From contig NZ_LT629797.1 of assembly GCF_900106015.1 (NCBI RefSeq), positions 1,488,001 through 1,552,000 on the forward strand: 64,000 nucleotides of DNA, read 5' to 3'. Of the stretch, positions 8,107-16,533 are shown piece after piece (within the stretch, counting starts at the first letter, position 1; every line of letters starts with the position of its first letter). The stretch is from Pseudomonas sihuiensis (GTDB taxonomy: Bacteria > Pseudomonadota > Gammaproteobacteria > Pseudomonadales > Pseudomonadaceae). Made by a program: the position numbers and the translations under genes. The notes under the pieces were generated by a model. The model was given only the letters and a program-made list of their open reading frames with translations, made no database searches and was not told where the DNA came from.

Positions 8107-8979
8107 ATGATGCGCATTATGTTGTTCCTGGCCACCAACCTGGCGGTTCTGGTTATCGCCAGCATCACCCTCAAACTGCTGGGGGTCGACCGCTTCACCG
8201 GCCAGAACCATGGCAGCCTGCTGATTTTCTGCGCCGTGTTCGGTTTCGCCGGCTCGCTGGTGTCGCTGTTCATCTCCAAGTGGATGGCGAAGATGAGCAC
8301 CGGCACGCAGATCATCACCCAGCCGCGCACCCGTCACGAACAGTGGCTGCTGCAGACCGTCGAGGAGCTGTCGCGCGAAGCCGGGATCAAGATGCCTGAA
8401 GTCGGCATCTTCCCGGCCTACGAGTCCAATGCCTTCGCCACCGGCTGGAACAAGAACGACGCACTGGTCGCGGTCAGCCAGGGTCTGCTCGAGCGTTTCT
8501 CCCCTGATGAAGTGCGCGCGGTACTGGCTCACGAGATCGGCCACGTCGCCAATGGCGACATGGTCACCCTGGCACTGATCCAGGGTGTGGTGAACACCTT
8601 CGTGATGTTCTTCGCGCGCATCTTCGGCAACTTCGTCGACAAGGTGATCCTGAAGAACGAAGACGGCCATGGCATCGGCTACTTCGTCGCGACCATCTTC
8701 GCCGAGCTGGTACTGGGCATCCTGGCCAGCATCATCGTCATGTGGTTCTCGCGCAAGCGCGAGTACAAGGCCGACGAAGCCGGTGCTCGCCTGGCCGGTA
8801 CCGGCGCGATGATCGCCGCGCTGCAGCGTCTGCGCGCCGAACAGGGCGTGCCGGTGCAGATGCCCGACAGCCTGACTGCCTTCGGCATCAACGGCGGCCT
8901 GAAGAACGGCCTGGCCGGTCTGCTGATGAGCCACCCGCCGCTGGAAGATCGTATCGAGGCGCTGCGCCGCCGCGGCTGA
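8107..8979 (+). CDS. htpX: Heat-shock membrane metalloprotease HtpX
   Basis: 290-residue zinc-dependent inner-membrane protease that degrades misfolded membrane proteins together with FtsH. Two N-terminal helices (residues about 5-25 and 35-55) precede the [10 protein letters not shown] zinc motif at about residue 140, followed by two further helices and the third zinc ligand region [11 protein letters not shown] single-exon, full-length protein. The start used is ATG 8107 (MMRIM); ATG 8110 is equally possible. A sigma-32-like promoter lies upstream and a strong hairpin terminator downstream. Confidence 0.95.
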   Translation: MMRIMLFLATNLAVLVIASITLKLLGVDRFTGQNHGSLLIFCAVFGFAGSLVSLFISKWMAKMSTGTQIITQPRTRHEQWLLQTVEELSREAGIKMPEVGIFPAYESNAFATGWNKNDALVAVSQGLLERFSPDEVRAVLAHEIGHVANGDMVTLALIQGVVNTFVMFFARIFGNFVDKVILKNEDGHGIGYFVATIFAELVLGILASIIVMWFSRKREYKADEAGARLAGTGAMIAALQRLRAEQGVPVQMPDSLTAFGINGGLKNGLAGLLMSHPPLEDRIEALRRRG

Positions 8980-8997
8980 TCCATCCGTCACGGACAA

Positions 8998-9023
8998 AAA
9001 AGGCGACCTTCGGGTCGCCTTTT
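8998..9023. terminator. Strong intrinsic terminator after htpX, shared with tpm
   Basis: Perfect ten-base stem AAAGGCGACC/GGTCGCCTTT with a TTCG tetraloop, A-run on one side and T-run on the other, so it can work for both convergent genes. Confidence 0.9.
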
Positions 9024-9037
9024 CATTGGGGCTGCCG

Positions 9038-9694
9038 CTAGCGGCGCGTCAGATGGAAGACTCGCTCATCCACTGCAGCGAGACCGCTATCGCTGAAACG
9101 CGGATTACCGGCCAGCACGTCCTTTTCCTCGACCATGCGCAGCGCCCAACTGGCCGCGAAATGCTGCATCACCTCAGCGTCTTCGACCGAGAATGGCGGG
9201 CCATCCATCCGCTGCTGGTCGTACACCAGGGTCACCAGCAGGCCCTGGCAGTTATCCGGCAATATCGCCTGCAGGTGGGCGGCGTAGCGCTCGCGCATTT
9301 CCGGCGGCAGGGCGATCAGCGCAGCGCGGTCATAGAAAGCCCGGCACCCGGCAACGTCGTCACGACTCAAGGCGAAAAAGTCGCCGCACAAAATCCGCAG
9401 CGTGCCCGCCTGGTAGACCGTGAACGCCCCGTGCTGCGACACCTGTGGCTGTACATCACGCTCAGCGAAGAAATCCTGCACCGCGCGCTCGGCCAGCTCC
9501 ACACCGGTCACGGCATGCCCCTGCTCCGCCAACCAGACCAGGTCGAGACTCTTGCCACACAGCGGCACCAGCACCGCCGCACCTTTCGCCAGCCCGAGCG
9601 CGGACCAGTGACGACGCAGGTAGCCGTTGACCTTTTCCTGATGAAAACCGATCTGATCGCGCGCCCAGCGCTCCTGCCAGAATGTCGCGTGCAT
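9038..9694 (-). CDS. tpm: Thiopurine S-methyltransferase
   Basis: 218-residue SAM-dependent methyltransferase of the bacterial TPMT family, which methylates thiopurines and, in pseudomonads, selenium and tellurium compounds. The start [10 protein letters not shown] and the motif [19 protein letters not shown] are diagnostic; [14 protein letters not shown] and LLVTLVYDQ follow in family order. ATG 9694 is chosen over an in-frame ATG five codons upstream because GAGGGGAG sits just before it. It is divergent from the binding-protein gene (53 bases between starts) and convergent with htpX, as in P. aeruginosa PA2830/PA2832. Confidence 0.92.
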   Translation of the reverse strand: MHATFWQERWARDQIGFHQEKVNGYLRRHWSALGLAKGAAVLVPLCGKSLDLVWLAEQGHAVTGVELAERAVQDFFAERDVQPQVSQHGAFTVYQAGTLRILCGDFFALSRDDVAGCRAFYDRAALIALPPEMRERYAAHLQAILPDNCQGLLVTLVYDQQRMDGPPFSVEDAEVMQHFAASWALRMVEEKDVLAGNPRFSDSGLAAVDERVFHLTRR

Positions 9695-9747
9695 ATCCAC
9701 TCCCCTCACCTAAACTGGAAATAACAACCCATACGCCAAATGACTCG

Positions 9748-10980
9748 ATGCCAGCACGCCATCTGCTGCCCTGCCTGTTACTGGCTGTCTCGACCTTGGC
9801 GCAGGCCAATGACCAAGACAACTCAACCGTGCGCCTCGACACCAGCCTCGAGGATCCTTACCAACTGGTGGTAGACGGCGAACTCAGCGGTAGTTCGGTA
9901 ACTGTACTCGAATGCATCTTCAATCGATTGCAGCGGCCTTATCAGATCCAGCTCACATCGCTGAGTCGAGCCCGGCAGAATGTCAGTAGACGCATCGCCG
10001 ATGGTTTCTTCAGCTCGGCACCAGACAGCCAGGTCGATGGCTACGCGCAGCTGTCCGCCCCGCTTCTGATGGAGAAATGGTACTGGTATGCCCAGGATTC
10101 GCTGATCCTCAACAAGCCGATTTGGGACCGCGAGCTGCGCATCGGCAGCGTGCTGGGAAGCAACAGCATGACCTGGCTGGAGGCTCGCGGCATCGCCGTA
10201 GCGCAGAAGGTACCGCGCCTGGAGCAATTGATCGAATTGCTGCAACGTGGGCGCATCGATCTTTTCCTGGCCGATGACAATGCCATGCGTAGCGCCCTCT
10301 CTGAGCAGCCACCCCAACAGGCTCTGCAGCGACGCTTCGTACGCTACTCACCACTGGGCGTCTATTTCTCTCACGATTTCCTGCAGCACCACCCTGATTT
10401 CCTCAGCGCCTTCAACCGTCAGGTCGAACACTGCGCCCCCAAAGGTAGCGCGCTGACTGACGCCGAAGCCCATTATCTGCGCCAGTTGACCGCCCAGCAT
10501 CTGAAGCGCTGGGCCTACCATGACGAACTGTTGAACGCCCTTCGCCAGGTAGCCGCGCGCAATACGAGCATGGAGCGCATTAACGAACTGAACAGGCAAT
10601 GGCTGCGTGAACTCCTGCTTGAGGAAAAGCCACTGATCCGTCGCCTGCTGCAGACGCCGCCGTCACGCCTGCTGGCCAACATAGCGCGTCAACATCACCT
10701 CCTGTTCAATGAGATCTTCCTCAGCGACCACTCCGGCCAATTAGTCGCCATCAGCGAGGTCACCAGCGATTATTGGCAAGCTGACGAAGATGACTTTCGA
10801 CAAGCCATGCGCCTGGCGCCTGGCCAGATCCATATCGGCGATATCGAGTACGATGGTTCGACCCAGAGCTTTCAGAGCAAGGTTTCTGCGCCTATCCACG
10901 ACCCACGGGATGGGCAGTTTCTCGGCGTGCTCAGCCTGGGCATCAATATCGAGACCGCTTTTGGCGACAACCTGCGCTAA
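9748..10980 (+). CDS. Periplasmic binding protein with a C-terminal Cache/PDC-like domain
   Basis: 410-residue exported protein. Residues 1-20 are a signal peptide ending AQA. Residues about 25-235 look like a family-3 solute-binding domain (YQLVVDGELSGSSVTVLECIFNRL, then GSVLGSNSMTWLE and GRIDLFLADDNAMRSAL). After a helical stretch, residues about 310-410 (NEIFLSDHSGQLVAISEVTS to FLGVLSLGINIETAF) resemble the PDC/Cache sensor fold normally found outside chemoreceptors and histidine kinases. No membrane anchor or lipobox is visible, so it should be free in the periplasm. It stands alone, with no transporter genes next to it. The fold calls are by pattern only. Confidence 0.65.
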   Translation: MPARHLLPCLLLAVSTLAQANDQDNSTVRLDTSLEDPYQLVVDGELSGSSVTVLECIFNRLQRPYQIQLTSLSRARQNVSRRIADGFFSSAPDSQVDGYAQLSAPLLMEKWYWYAQDSLILNKPIWDRELRIGSVLGSNSMTWLEARGIAVAQKVPRLEQLIELLQRGRIDLFLADDNAMRSALSEQPPQQALQRRFVRYSPLGVYFSHDFLQHHPDFLSAFNRQVEHCAPKGSALTDAEAHYLRQLTAQHLKRWAYHDELLNALRQVAARNTSMERINELNRQWLRELLLEEKPLIRRLLQTPPSRLLANIARQHHLLFNEIFLSDHSGQLVAISEVTSDYWQADEDDFRQAMRLAPGQIHIGDIEYDGSTQSFQSKVSAPIHDPRDGQFLGVLSLGINIETAFGDNLR

Positions 10981-11072
10981 ACATCTAACCAGTCGATTGA
11001 TACCGCGGAAAAACATCATTATTAATCGATGAAGACCTCGGAGAGAATGTGAGCACATTCCTGGAGGTCGTC

Positions 11073-11840
11073 ATGCTGCCCAGTCTATTCATTTCCCACG
11101 GTTCCCCCATGTTGGCCCTGGAGCCCGGTGCCAGCGGCCCGGCGCTGGCCAAACTGGCCGCCGATATACCCAGACCCAACGCCATAGTGGTGGTGTCGGC
11201 GCACTGGGAAAGCCAGCGCCTGCTGCTGACGGCGGGCGAGCACCCGCAGACCTGGCACGACTTCGGCGGCTTTCCAGCCGAGCTGTATGCCGTGCAGTAT
11301 CCGGCCCCCGGCGCACCGAAGCTGGCCGAGCAGATCGCCCAGCAACTGAACGACGCAGGTCTGTCCGCACAGCTCGATGCGCAACGCCCCTTCGACCATG
11401 GTGCTTGGGTGCCGCTGTCGCTGATGTATCCGCAAGCCGACATCCCCGTTCTGCAGCTATCGCTACCCAGCCGCCTCGGCCCCGAGTTACAGACCCGCGT
11501 GGGCCGTGCGCTGGCCAACCTGCGTGCACAAGGCATCCTGCTGATTGGCTCCGGCAGCATCACCCATAACCTGGGCGAGCTGAACTGGCGTGCCGGCCCG
11601 GACGTCATCACGCCCTGGGCCAAGGCGTTTCGCGACTGGGTGGTGGAAAAGCTCGAAGCGAACGACGAAGAGGCCTTGCACCATTACCGCCTGCTGGCGC
11701 CGGATGCCGTACGCAATCACCCCACCGAAGAACACCTGCTACCGCTGTTCTTCGCCCGAGGTGCTGGCGGTACCTTCACGATTGAGCACAGCGGTTTCAC
11801 CTACGGCGCCCTGGGGATGGATATCTATCGCTTCGGCTAG
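11073..11840 (+). CDS. DODA-type extradiol ring-cleavage dioxygenase (YgiD-like)
   Basis: 255-residue class III extradiol dioxygenase (LigB-like), a non-heme iron or zinc enzyme that opens catechol-type rings; the closest named relative is 4,5-DOPA dioxygenase YgiD. Expected metal and catalytic residues are in SHGSPML, VVSAHWES, PFDHGAWVPLS and GSGSITHNLGE. ATG 11073 is preceded by CTGGAGG at normal spacing; an upstream in-frame GTG (11049) is not needed. Substrate cannot be read from sequence. Its stop overlaps by four bases the stop of the convergent TetR gene. In 10981-11072 I see no other feature. Confidence 0.85.
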   Translation: MLPSLFISHGSPMLALEPGASGPALAKLAADIPRPNAIVVVSAHWESQRLLLTAGEHPQTWHDFGGFPAELYAVQYPAPGAPKLAEQIAQQLNDAGLSAQLDAQRPFDHGAWVPLSLMYPQADIPVLQLSLPSRLGPELQTRVGRALANLRAQGILLIGSGSITHNLGELNWRAGPDVITPWAKAFRDWVVEKLEANDEEALHHYRLLAPDAVRNHPTEEHLLPLFFARGAGGTFTIEHSGFTYGALGMDIYRFG

Positions 11841-12421
11841 CTGCTGTTTTTCACACTATCCCAGGCGATCTGCGCCAGTAGCTCGCGGCACTCGCCCAGC
11901 TCGCTCTGGGTGCGGCCAGCCAGCCAGTTGCGCGCCAGATCATGCGTCGGGCCGATTACCACCGAGGCGAAACAGTCATCCGGTAGCGCCTTGAACAGTC
12001 CCTGCCGACGGTACTCGGCGAGCGCCGTGAGAATCTGCGCAAAATGCTGACGATTGGCTTCGCGCAGTGCATCGCCCATTTCCCCCGCTTCGACCCGACT
12101 ACGACTGTGCAGGATGAAACGCGCCCAATCAGGATTGGCCACCACCCAGTCGATGTAGCTGGTCACCAGCAACTTGACGCAGGCCTCGGCGCTGGCCGCG
12201 CTGGCAAATCCGCGCTGCAGCAGGTCGGCGTATTGTGCGGTGCCGGCCAGATAGAGCGCGGCGATGATCCGCTCCTTGTTGCCGAAGTGGTGATACAGAC
12301 TGCCGATGCTCGCACCAGAACGGTCACGGATCATCTCGATGGTGGTGACATCGACACCGTGCTCGGTGAAGCAGGCCAGCGCAGCCTGCAGGATCTCGTC
12401 TTTGCGTGATGGACGGGCCAT
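11837..12421 (-). CDS. TetR-family repressor
   Basis: 194-residue regulator. The N-terminal helix-turn-helix (DEILQAALACFTEHG then MIRDRSGASIGSLYHHFGNK) is a textbook TetR DNA-binding domain, residues about 8-55; the rest is the variable ligand-binding domain. It is divergent from the hotdog-fold gene and a 17-base palindrome lies 15 bases upstream of its start, so it very probably represses itself and that gene. Ligand unknown; an acyl-CoA or phenylacyl compound would fit the hotdog neighbour, but that is a guess. Confidence 0.9.
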   Translation of the reverse strand: MARPSRKDEILQAALACFTEHGVDVTTIEMIRDRSGASIGSLYHHFGNKERIIAALYLAGTAQYADLLQRGFASAASAEACVKLLVTSYIDWVVANPDWARFILHSRSRVEAGEMGDALREANRQHFAQILTALAEYRRQGLFKALPDDCFASVVIGPTHDLARNWLAGRTQSELGECRELLAQIAWDSVKNSS

Positions 12422-12435
12422 GCCGCTCCTTATGA

Positions 12436-12452
12436 CTAGAATATTTTTCTAG
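12436..12452. promoter_or_regulatory. Candidate TetR operator
   Basis: Perfect palindrome CTAGAA-N5-TTCTAG in the 103-base gap between the divergent TetR and hotdog genes. An ACTAGAATA-like half-site is repeated at 12448-12456 (TCTAGAATA), which could allow two dimers to bind. Confidence 0.65.
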
Positions 12453-12477
12453 AATAACTTTCCAATACTCGTATACT
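12449..12477 (+). promoter_or_regulatory. Candidate sigma-70 promoter of the hotdog gene
   Basis: A good -10 box TATACT is at 12472-12477. The position 17 bases upstream, 12449-12454 (CTAGAA), is a poor -35 and falls inside the palindrome, so repressor binding would block polymerase. Confidence 0.5.
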
Positions 12478-12524
12478 GCTCCGGCGCGCGCTCATCTTCA
12501 ATCGCAAACACGCAGGAGAGAGTC

Positions 12525-12962
12525 ATGAGTCAGATGTTGCAGATGTTCCAGCAGGCCGGCGCTGCCCAATTCAGCGCGATGATCGGCCAGGTCGCCCCCT
12601 ACTTCGCCAGCATCGCCCCGCAGATGGTCGAGCTGCGCCCCGGCTATGCCGAGGTCCGCTTCGCCAAACGCCGTGAAGTGCTGAATCATATCGGTACGGT
12701 GCACGCCATAGCCCTGTGCAATGCTGCCGAGCTTGCCGCCGGCAGCATGACCGACGCCTCCATTCCTGACGGTTGCCGCTGGATTCCCAAAGGGATGACG
12801 GTGGAATACCTGGCCAAGGCCGACGGCGACATCCGCACGGTGGCCGATGGCAGCGCGGTGGATTGGGATCAGACCGGCGACATCAAGGTGCCGGTGATGG
12901 CCTACGTCGGTGACAAGCCGGTGTTCCGCGCCGAAATCACCATGTACGTCAGCCAGGCCTGA
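12525..12962 (+). CDS. Hotdog-fold thioesterase-like protein (DUF4442)
   Basis: 145-residue protein of the hotdog superfamily. The segment VLNHIGTVHAIALCNAAELAAG is the central helix region of PaaI/DUF4442-type acyl-CoA thioesterases, and IPKGMTVEYLAKADGDI is the following strand. It would hydrolyse an acyl- or aryl-CoA in the cytoplasm; substrate unknown. The preceding GGAGAGAG gives a good ribosome site. Divergent from, and probably controlled by, the TetR gene. A perfect hairpin follows at once. Confidence 0.8.
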   Translation: MSQMLQMFQQAGAAQFSAMIGQVAPYFASIAPQMVELRPGYAEVRFAKRREVLNHIGTVHAIALCNAAELAAGSMTDASIPDGCRWIPKGMTVEYLAKADGDIRTVADGSAVDWDQTGDIKVPVMAYVGDKPVFRAEITMYVSQA

Positions 12963-12966
12963 AATG

Positions 12967-12993
12967 CAGAGGCCCGTCATCGACGGGCCTCTG
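12967..12993. terminator. Perfect 12-base hairpin between convergent genes
   Basis: CAGAGGCCCGTC/GACGGGCCTCTG around a three-base loop, directly after the hotdog gene and seven bases from the end of the convergent reductase. It lacks a clear T-run on either side. Confidence 0.7.
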
Positions 12994-12999
12994 ATCCAC

Positions 13000-13989
13000 T
13001 CAATCGAGTCGCACCAGTACGCGACCGACCATGCCGCCAGCCAGTATCCGTTCGATGGCCGCCGGCAGCTCTTCCAGACCGACTTCCTGGCACAGCGCCG
13101 AGAGATCGAGCTTCCACTGCAACGACAGCTTGTCCCACATCGACGCCTTGACCACCAGAGGCAGCTCCACCGAATCCACGCCAAGCAGGTTGACCCCGCG
13201 CAGGATGAACGGCAGTACGCTGCCCTGGAAGCCGACGCCAGCAGTCAGCCCGCAACAGGCCACGCTGCCGCTGTGGCGCAGCGACTTGACCACATTGAAC
13301 AGGATGTCGCCACCCACTGTGTCTACCGCTCCCGCCCAGCGTTCCTTGAGCATCGGCCGCTCACTACCTTGCTGCAGCTCTTCGCGGCTGACGATCTCGT
13401 CAGCACCGAGACCACGCAGGAAATCGCCCTGTTCGGCCTTGCCGGTCGCGGCGGCTACGCGATAACCGAGCTGTTTGAGCAGCACCACGGCGATGCTGCC
13501 AACGCCGCCCGTGGCACCGGTGACCAGCATGGTGCCGGACTCCGGCGTAACACCGGCCTGCTCCAGCTTGTCCACGCATAGCGCGGCCGTCAGGCCGGCG
13601 GTGCCGAGAATCATCGCCTCGCGCAGCGGCAAGCCTTGTGGGCGCTTGATCGCCCAGGCGGCCGGTACGCGGATGTACTGGCCGAAACCACCGGCAGTGT
13701 TCATGCCCAGGTCGTAGCCAGTGACGATCACCTCGTCGCCCACGGCGAACTCGGCCACGGCGGACGCCTCCACCACGCCAGCGGCGTCGATGCCCGGCGT
13801 ATGCGGATACTGCTTGGTGACCCCGCGATTGCCGCTGGCCGACAGCGCATCCTTGTAGTTGAGCGAGGAATAGCGCACGCGGATCAGCAGATCGCCTGCC
13901 GGCAGATCCTCGATCTGCCGGGCTACTACCTGGCGCCGAAAACTGCCATCGGCACCCTCGCTGACCAGCAAAGCCTTGAATTCAGTCAT
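13000..13989 (-). CDS. Zinc-free MDR reductase, YhdH/AcuI (acrylyl-CoA reductase) type
   Basis: 329-residue NADPH-dependent medium-chain reductase. SSLNYKDALSASG, YPHTPGIDAAGVVE and the Rossmann motif VTGATGGVGSIAVVLL (about residue 155) are the AcuI/YhdH hallmarks; the zinc-ligand cysteines of classical alcohol dehydrogenases are absent. AcuI enzymes reduce acryloyl-CoA to propionyl-CoA and protect against this toxic thioester. I start at ATG 13989 (MTEFKALL), the second of two adjacent ATGs. Next upstream on the same strand is SohB after 36 bases, so the two may form one transcript. Exact substrate is inferred. Confidence 0.85.
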   Translation of the reverse strand: MTEFKALLVSEGADGSFRRQVVARQIEDLPAGDLLIRVRYSSLNYKDALSASGNRGVTKQYPHTPGIDAAGVVEASAVAEFAVGDEVIVTGYDLGMNTAGGFGQYIRVPAAWAIKRPQGLPLREAMILGTAGLTAALCVDKLEQAGVTPESGTMLVTGATGGVGSIAVVLLKQLGYRVAAATGKAEQGDFLRGLGADEIVSREELQQGSERPMLKERWAGAVDTVGGDILFNVVKSLRHSGSVACCGLTAGVGFQGSVLPFILRGVNLLGVDSVELPLVVKASMWDKLSLQWKLDLSALCQEVGLEELPAAIERILAGGMVGRVLVRLD

Positions 13990-14025
13990 CACCTTCTCCT
14001 CTTGTCGTTGTTCGGTGGCGTGCTC

Positions 14026-15045
14026 TTACCAGAAACGTTGCTGATTGAGCCTGCTCAACCAGGTCAGGACGAAGCGATCTGCCGCCATGCTGGCCGCCAG
14101 CCCGACACGCTCCTGCAAACTCTTTTTATGAGCGAAATGCAGATGGAACAGCTCAGCCTCGGCGGCGCGCTCGGCCAGGTACTGGTCGCTGGTCTTCAGT
14201 TCGTCAACCAGCAGGCGCTCTTGCGCCGCCATGCCCAGCCAGACCTCACCGGTGGCGATGGCATCGATGTCCAGCTGAGGGCGGTAACGGGCAACGAAGC
14301 CCTTGAACAGTTCGTGGGTGGTCTCCAGGTCTTCCTGGAATTTCTCCCGGCCCTTTTCGGTATTCTCACCGAATACGGTCAGCGTGCGCTTGTATTCGCC
14401 GGCCGTCAGCACCTCGAAATCGATTTCGTGCTTCTTCAGCAGACGATGCACGTTAGGCAACTGCGCCACCACGCCGATGGAGCCGAGGATGGCAAAAGGT
14501 GCACTGAGAATCTTCTGGCCGATGCAGGCCATCATGTAACCGCCGCTGGCCGCTACCTTGTCCACGCACACCGTCAGCGGGATGCCCGCATCGCGGATAC
14601 GCACCAGTTGCGACGAAGCCAGGCCGTAGCTATGCACCATGCCGCCACCACTTTCCAGGCGCAGCACCACTTCGTCCTCGGCCTTGGCCATGGACAGCAG
14701 CGCCGTCACCTCATGGCGCAGGTTGTCGGTGGCTGAGGCCTTGATATCGCCATCGAAATCCAGCACGAACACCCGCGGTTTGCTGGGCGGCGCTTTCTTT
14801 TCCTGTTTGGCCGCCTTGGCCTGCGCCTTGCGCGTGGCCTTGAGCTGATCCTTGGACAGCACGCTGTGCTCCAGGCGCTCGCGCAGATCCTTGTAGAAAT
14901 CATTGAGCTTCTGCACCTGCAACTGACCACTGCCGCGCCGCCCTCTGCTGCGCGTGGCGGCGATCGCCACCAGCACCACGACGATGGCGACCACCAGGGT
15001 CAGGGTTTTCGCCAGAAAGCTGGCGTACTCGCTAAGAAACTCCAC
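14026..15045 (-). CDS. sohB: Periplasm-facing serine protease SohB
   Basis: 339-residue inner-membrane protease of the signal-peptide-peptidase A (S49) family. A single helix (residues about 10-32, TLTLVVAIVVVLVAIAA) is followed by a charged Lys-rich linker and the protease domain: FVLDFDGDIKAS, then VDKVAASGGYMMAC with the catalytic serine, and GSIGVVAQLPNVHRLL. GTG 15045 is chosen as start because AGGGGGA lies upstream and the protein then begins with the usual short tail before the helix; a longer frame to 15219 has no support. SohB in E. coli was found as a suppressor of htrA loss. Confidence 0.88.
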   Translation of the reverse strand: MEFLSEYASFLAKTLTLVVAIVVVLVAIAATRSRGRRGSGQLQVQKLNDFYKDLRERLEHSVLSKDQLKATRKAQAKAAKQEKKAPPSKPRVFVLDFDGDIKASATDNLRHEVTALLSMAKAEDEVVLRLESGGGMVHSYGLASSQLVRIRDAGIPLTVCVDKVAASGGYMMACIGQKILSAPFAILGSIGVVAQLPNVHRLLKKHEIDFEVLTAGEYKRTLTVFGENTEKGREKFQEDLETTHELFKGFVARYRPQLDIDAIATGEVWLGMAAQERLLVDELKTSDQYLAERAAEAELFHLHFAHKKSLQERVGLAASMAADRFVLTWLSRLNQQRFW

Positions 15046-15159
15046 GGATCCCCCTTGGACAATGCAGCGGCGCCTGAGCGCACAAAGGCCCAAGCATACC
15101 GGCGCAGCGCCTCGCCGGCCAAGCGCGGCAGCACTGCACAATGGACATACAAGCAATTC

Positions 15160-15175
15160 AAACAAGCGTATGTTT
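15160..15175. promoter_or_regulatory. Candidate operator upstream of the phosphatase/SCP2 genes
   Basis: AAACAAGCGTATGTTT is an imperfect palindrome (AAACA...TGTTT) of the kind bound by TetR-family regulators of fatty-acid genes. It ends five bases before the -35 box at 15181. A related ACATACAAGC lies just upstream at 15145-15154. Confidence 0.4.
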
Positions 15176-15180
15176 TTTCG

Positions 15181-15209
15181 TTGACAGCCCCCGAGCTTCC
15201 TCATACCCT
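15181..15209 (+). promoter_or_regulatory. Candidate sigma-70 promoter of the histidine phosphatase gene
   Basis: Perfect -35 TTGACA at 15181-15186, then a 17-base spacer and TACCCT at 15204-15209. The predicted transcript would start about 30 bases before the GTG start at 15245. Confidence 0.55.
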
Positions 15210-15244
15210 CGCGAAACATTCAACGTGCCGGGACCAATACGGAC

Positions 15245-15943
15245 GTGGGCAGCATCTATCTGATTCGACATGGCCAGGCCTCATTCGGTGCAGACGACTA
15301 CGATGTCCTGTCTCCCGTCGGCGTGCGCCAGGCCGAAGTGCTGGGCAAGCACTTGGAGCAACTCGGCATCAGTCTCGATCGTTGCGTCAGTGGCAGCCTG
15401 CGCCGCCAGCAGCACACTGCCTACGCCGCCCTGCAGCACATGAGCAGGGCGCCGGCGCTGGATATCGACGAAGCCTTCAACGAATTCGACGCCGATGCGG
15501 TGATTCGCACGCTGCTGCCGGATCTGCTGCCGGAAGAACCCGAAGCCCTGCATATCCTGCGTAACGGTGCGCAGAACCGCGCCGAGTTCCAGCGTCTGTT
15601 CGCCAAGCTGATCGGCCGCTGGATTTCCGGGGAGCATGACAACCCCGGCCTGCAAAGCTGGCAGGCCTATGTCGAACAGGTCGAAGGCGGTCTGCGGCGC
15701 ATCCTCGAACAGGCCACCAGCAAACAGAATATCGCCGTGTTTACCTCCGGCGGCACCATCACCGCCCTGCTCCGCCTGATTACCGGCGTCCCGGCGGCAA
15801 AGGCCTTCGAACTGAATTGGCAAATCGTCAATACCTCGCTCAGCCAGCTGAAATTCCGCGGCAGCGAGGTAAGTCTGGCTTCCTTCAACAGCCATGTGCA
15901 TTTACAGCTGCTGAAGGCGCCGGAGCTCATCACCTACCGATGA
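15245..15943 (+). CDS. Histidine-phosphatase-fold protein lacking the second catalytic His
   Basis: 232-residue member of the phosphoglycerate-mutase/histidine-phosphatase superfamily. The N-terminal LIRHGQASFGADDYDVLSPVG holds the phospho-accepting His (RHG). The second conserved motif, normally VSHGGT, reads FTSGGTITALL, so the second histidine is replaced by serine. The intermediate acid region FNEFDADAVI is present. Start is GTG 15245. The gene leads a same-strand series with SCP2, phosphotransferase and SDR genes. Substrate unknown; the altered motif makes activity uncertain. Confidence 0.82.
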   Translation: MGSIYLIRHGQASFGADDYDVLSPVGVRQAEVLGKHLEQLGISLDRCVSGSLRRQQHTAYAALQHMSRAPALDIDEAFNEFDADAVIRTLLPDLLPEEPEALHILRNGAQNRAEFQRLFAKLIGRWISGEHDNPGLQSWQAYVEQVEGGLRRILEQATSKQNIAVFTSGGTITALLRLITGVPAAKAFELNWQIVNTSLSQLKFRGSEVSLASFNSHVHLQLLKAPELITYR

Positions 15944-15999
15944 GCTCCAGCCCACTGCGGCCGTGAGGCTGCGCGAAAAAACCGAAAAAGGATAAGACC

Positions 16000-16311
16000 A
16001 TGAGTGTTGCTGACATCGCCCAAACCATGCAGTCCAAGTTCAACGCCAGCGCCGCTGCAGGCCTGGATCTGGTATTCCAATTCAACATCGAAGATGGCGA
16101 GAACTACGCGCTGATCGTAAAAGACGGCACCTGCGCCCTCGAGCAAGGCGACAACCCGAACGCCAACGTGACCCTGATCATGGACAGCGAAACCCTCAAG
16201 GGCATCGTCAGCGGCGAAACCGACGGCATGCAGGCTTTCATGGCCGGCAAGCTGCGCGCCGAAGGCGACATGATGCTGGCGATGAAGCTGGGCGAACTGT
16301 TCCCGGTCTGA
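16000..16311 (+). CDS. SCP2 sterol-carrier domain protein
   Basis: 103 residues, almost exactly one SCP2 domain (VFQFNIEDGENYALIVKDGTCALEQG, then VTLIMDSETLKGIVSGE and AFMAGKLRAEGDMMLAMKLGELF). Such small soluble proteins bind acyl chains or sterol-like lipids in a hydrophobic tunnel and may present them to enzymes. It follows the phosphatase gene by 56 bases and is closed by a strong terminator, so these two probably form one transcript, separate from the phosphotransferase-SDR pair behind. Confidence 0.9.
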   Translation: MSVADIAQTMQSKFNASAAAGLDLVFQFNIEDGENYALIVKDGTCALEQGDNPNANVTLIMDSETLKGIVSGETDGMQAFMAGKLRAEGDMMLAMKLGELFPV

Positions 16312-16335
16312 TCGGCGAGCTGAGCGCAAAACACG

Positions 16336-16368
16336 AAAACCGGAGTCCTGGCACTCCGGTTTTTTTTT
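16336..16368 (+). terminator. Intrinsic terminator after SCP2 gene
   Basis: Stem AAAACCGGAGT/ACTCCGGTTTT with a six-base loop followed by a run of nine or more T residues; a textbook terminator. Confidence 0.92.
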
Positions 16369-16533
16369 GCCCGTGATTTGCGGCCAAGGTGACAAACCGA
16401 AATGACTGATCAGGCAGTTTGATCGAGGTGCAACACGCCCGCCTATAACGGCGCGTATTGCTTGTGACAGCCTGAGCACAGCATTAGATTAACCAATTAT
16501 CTAGGGCACCCATCATAAGCAGAAGGGATAAGC

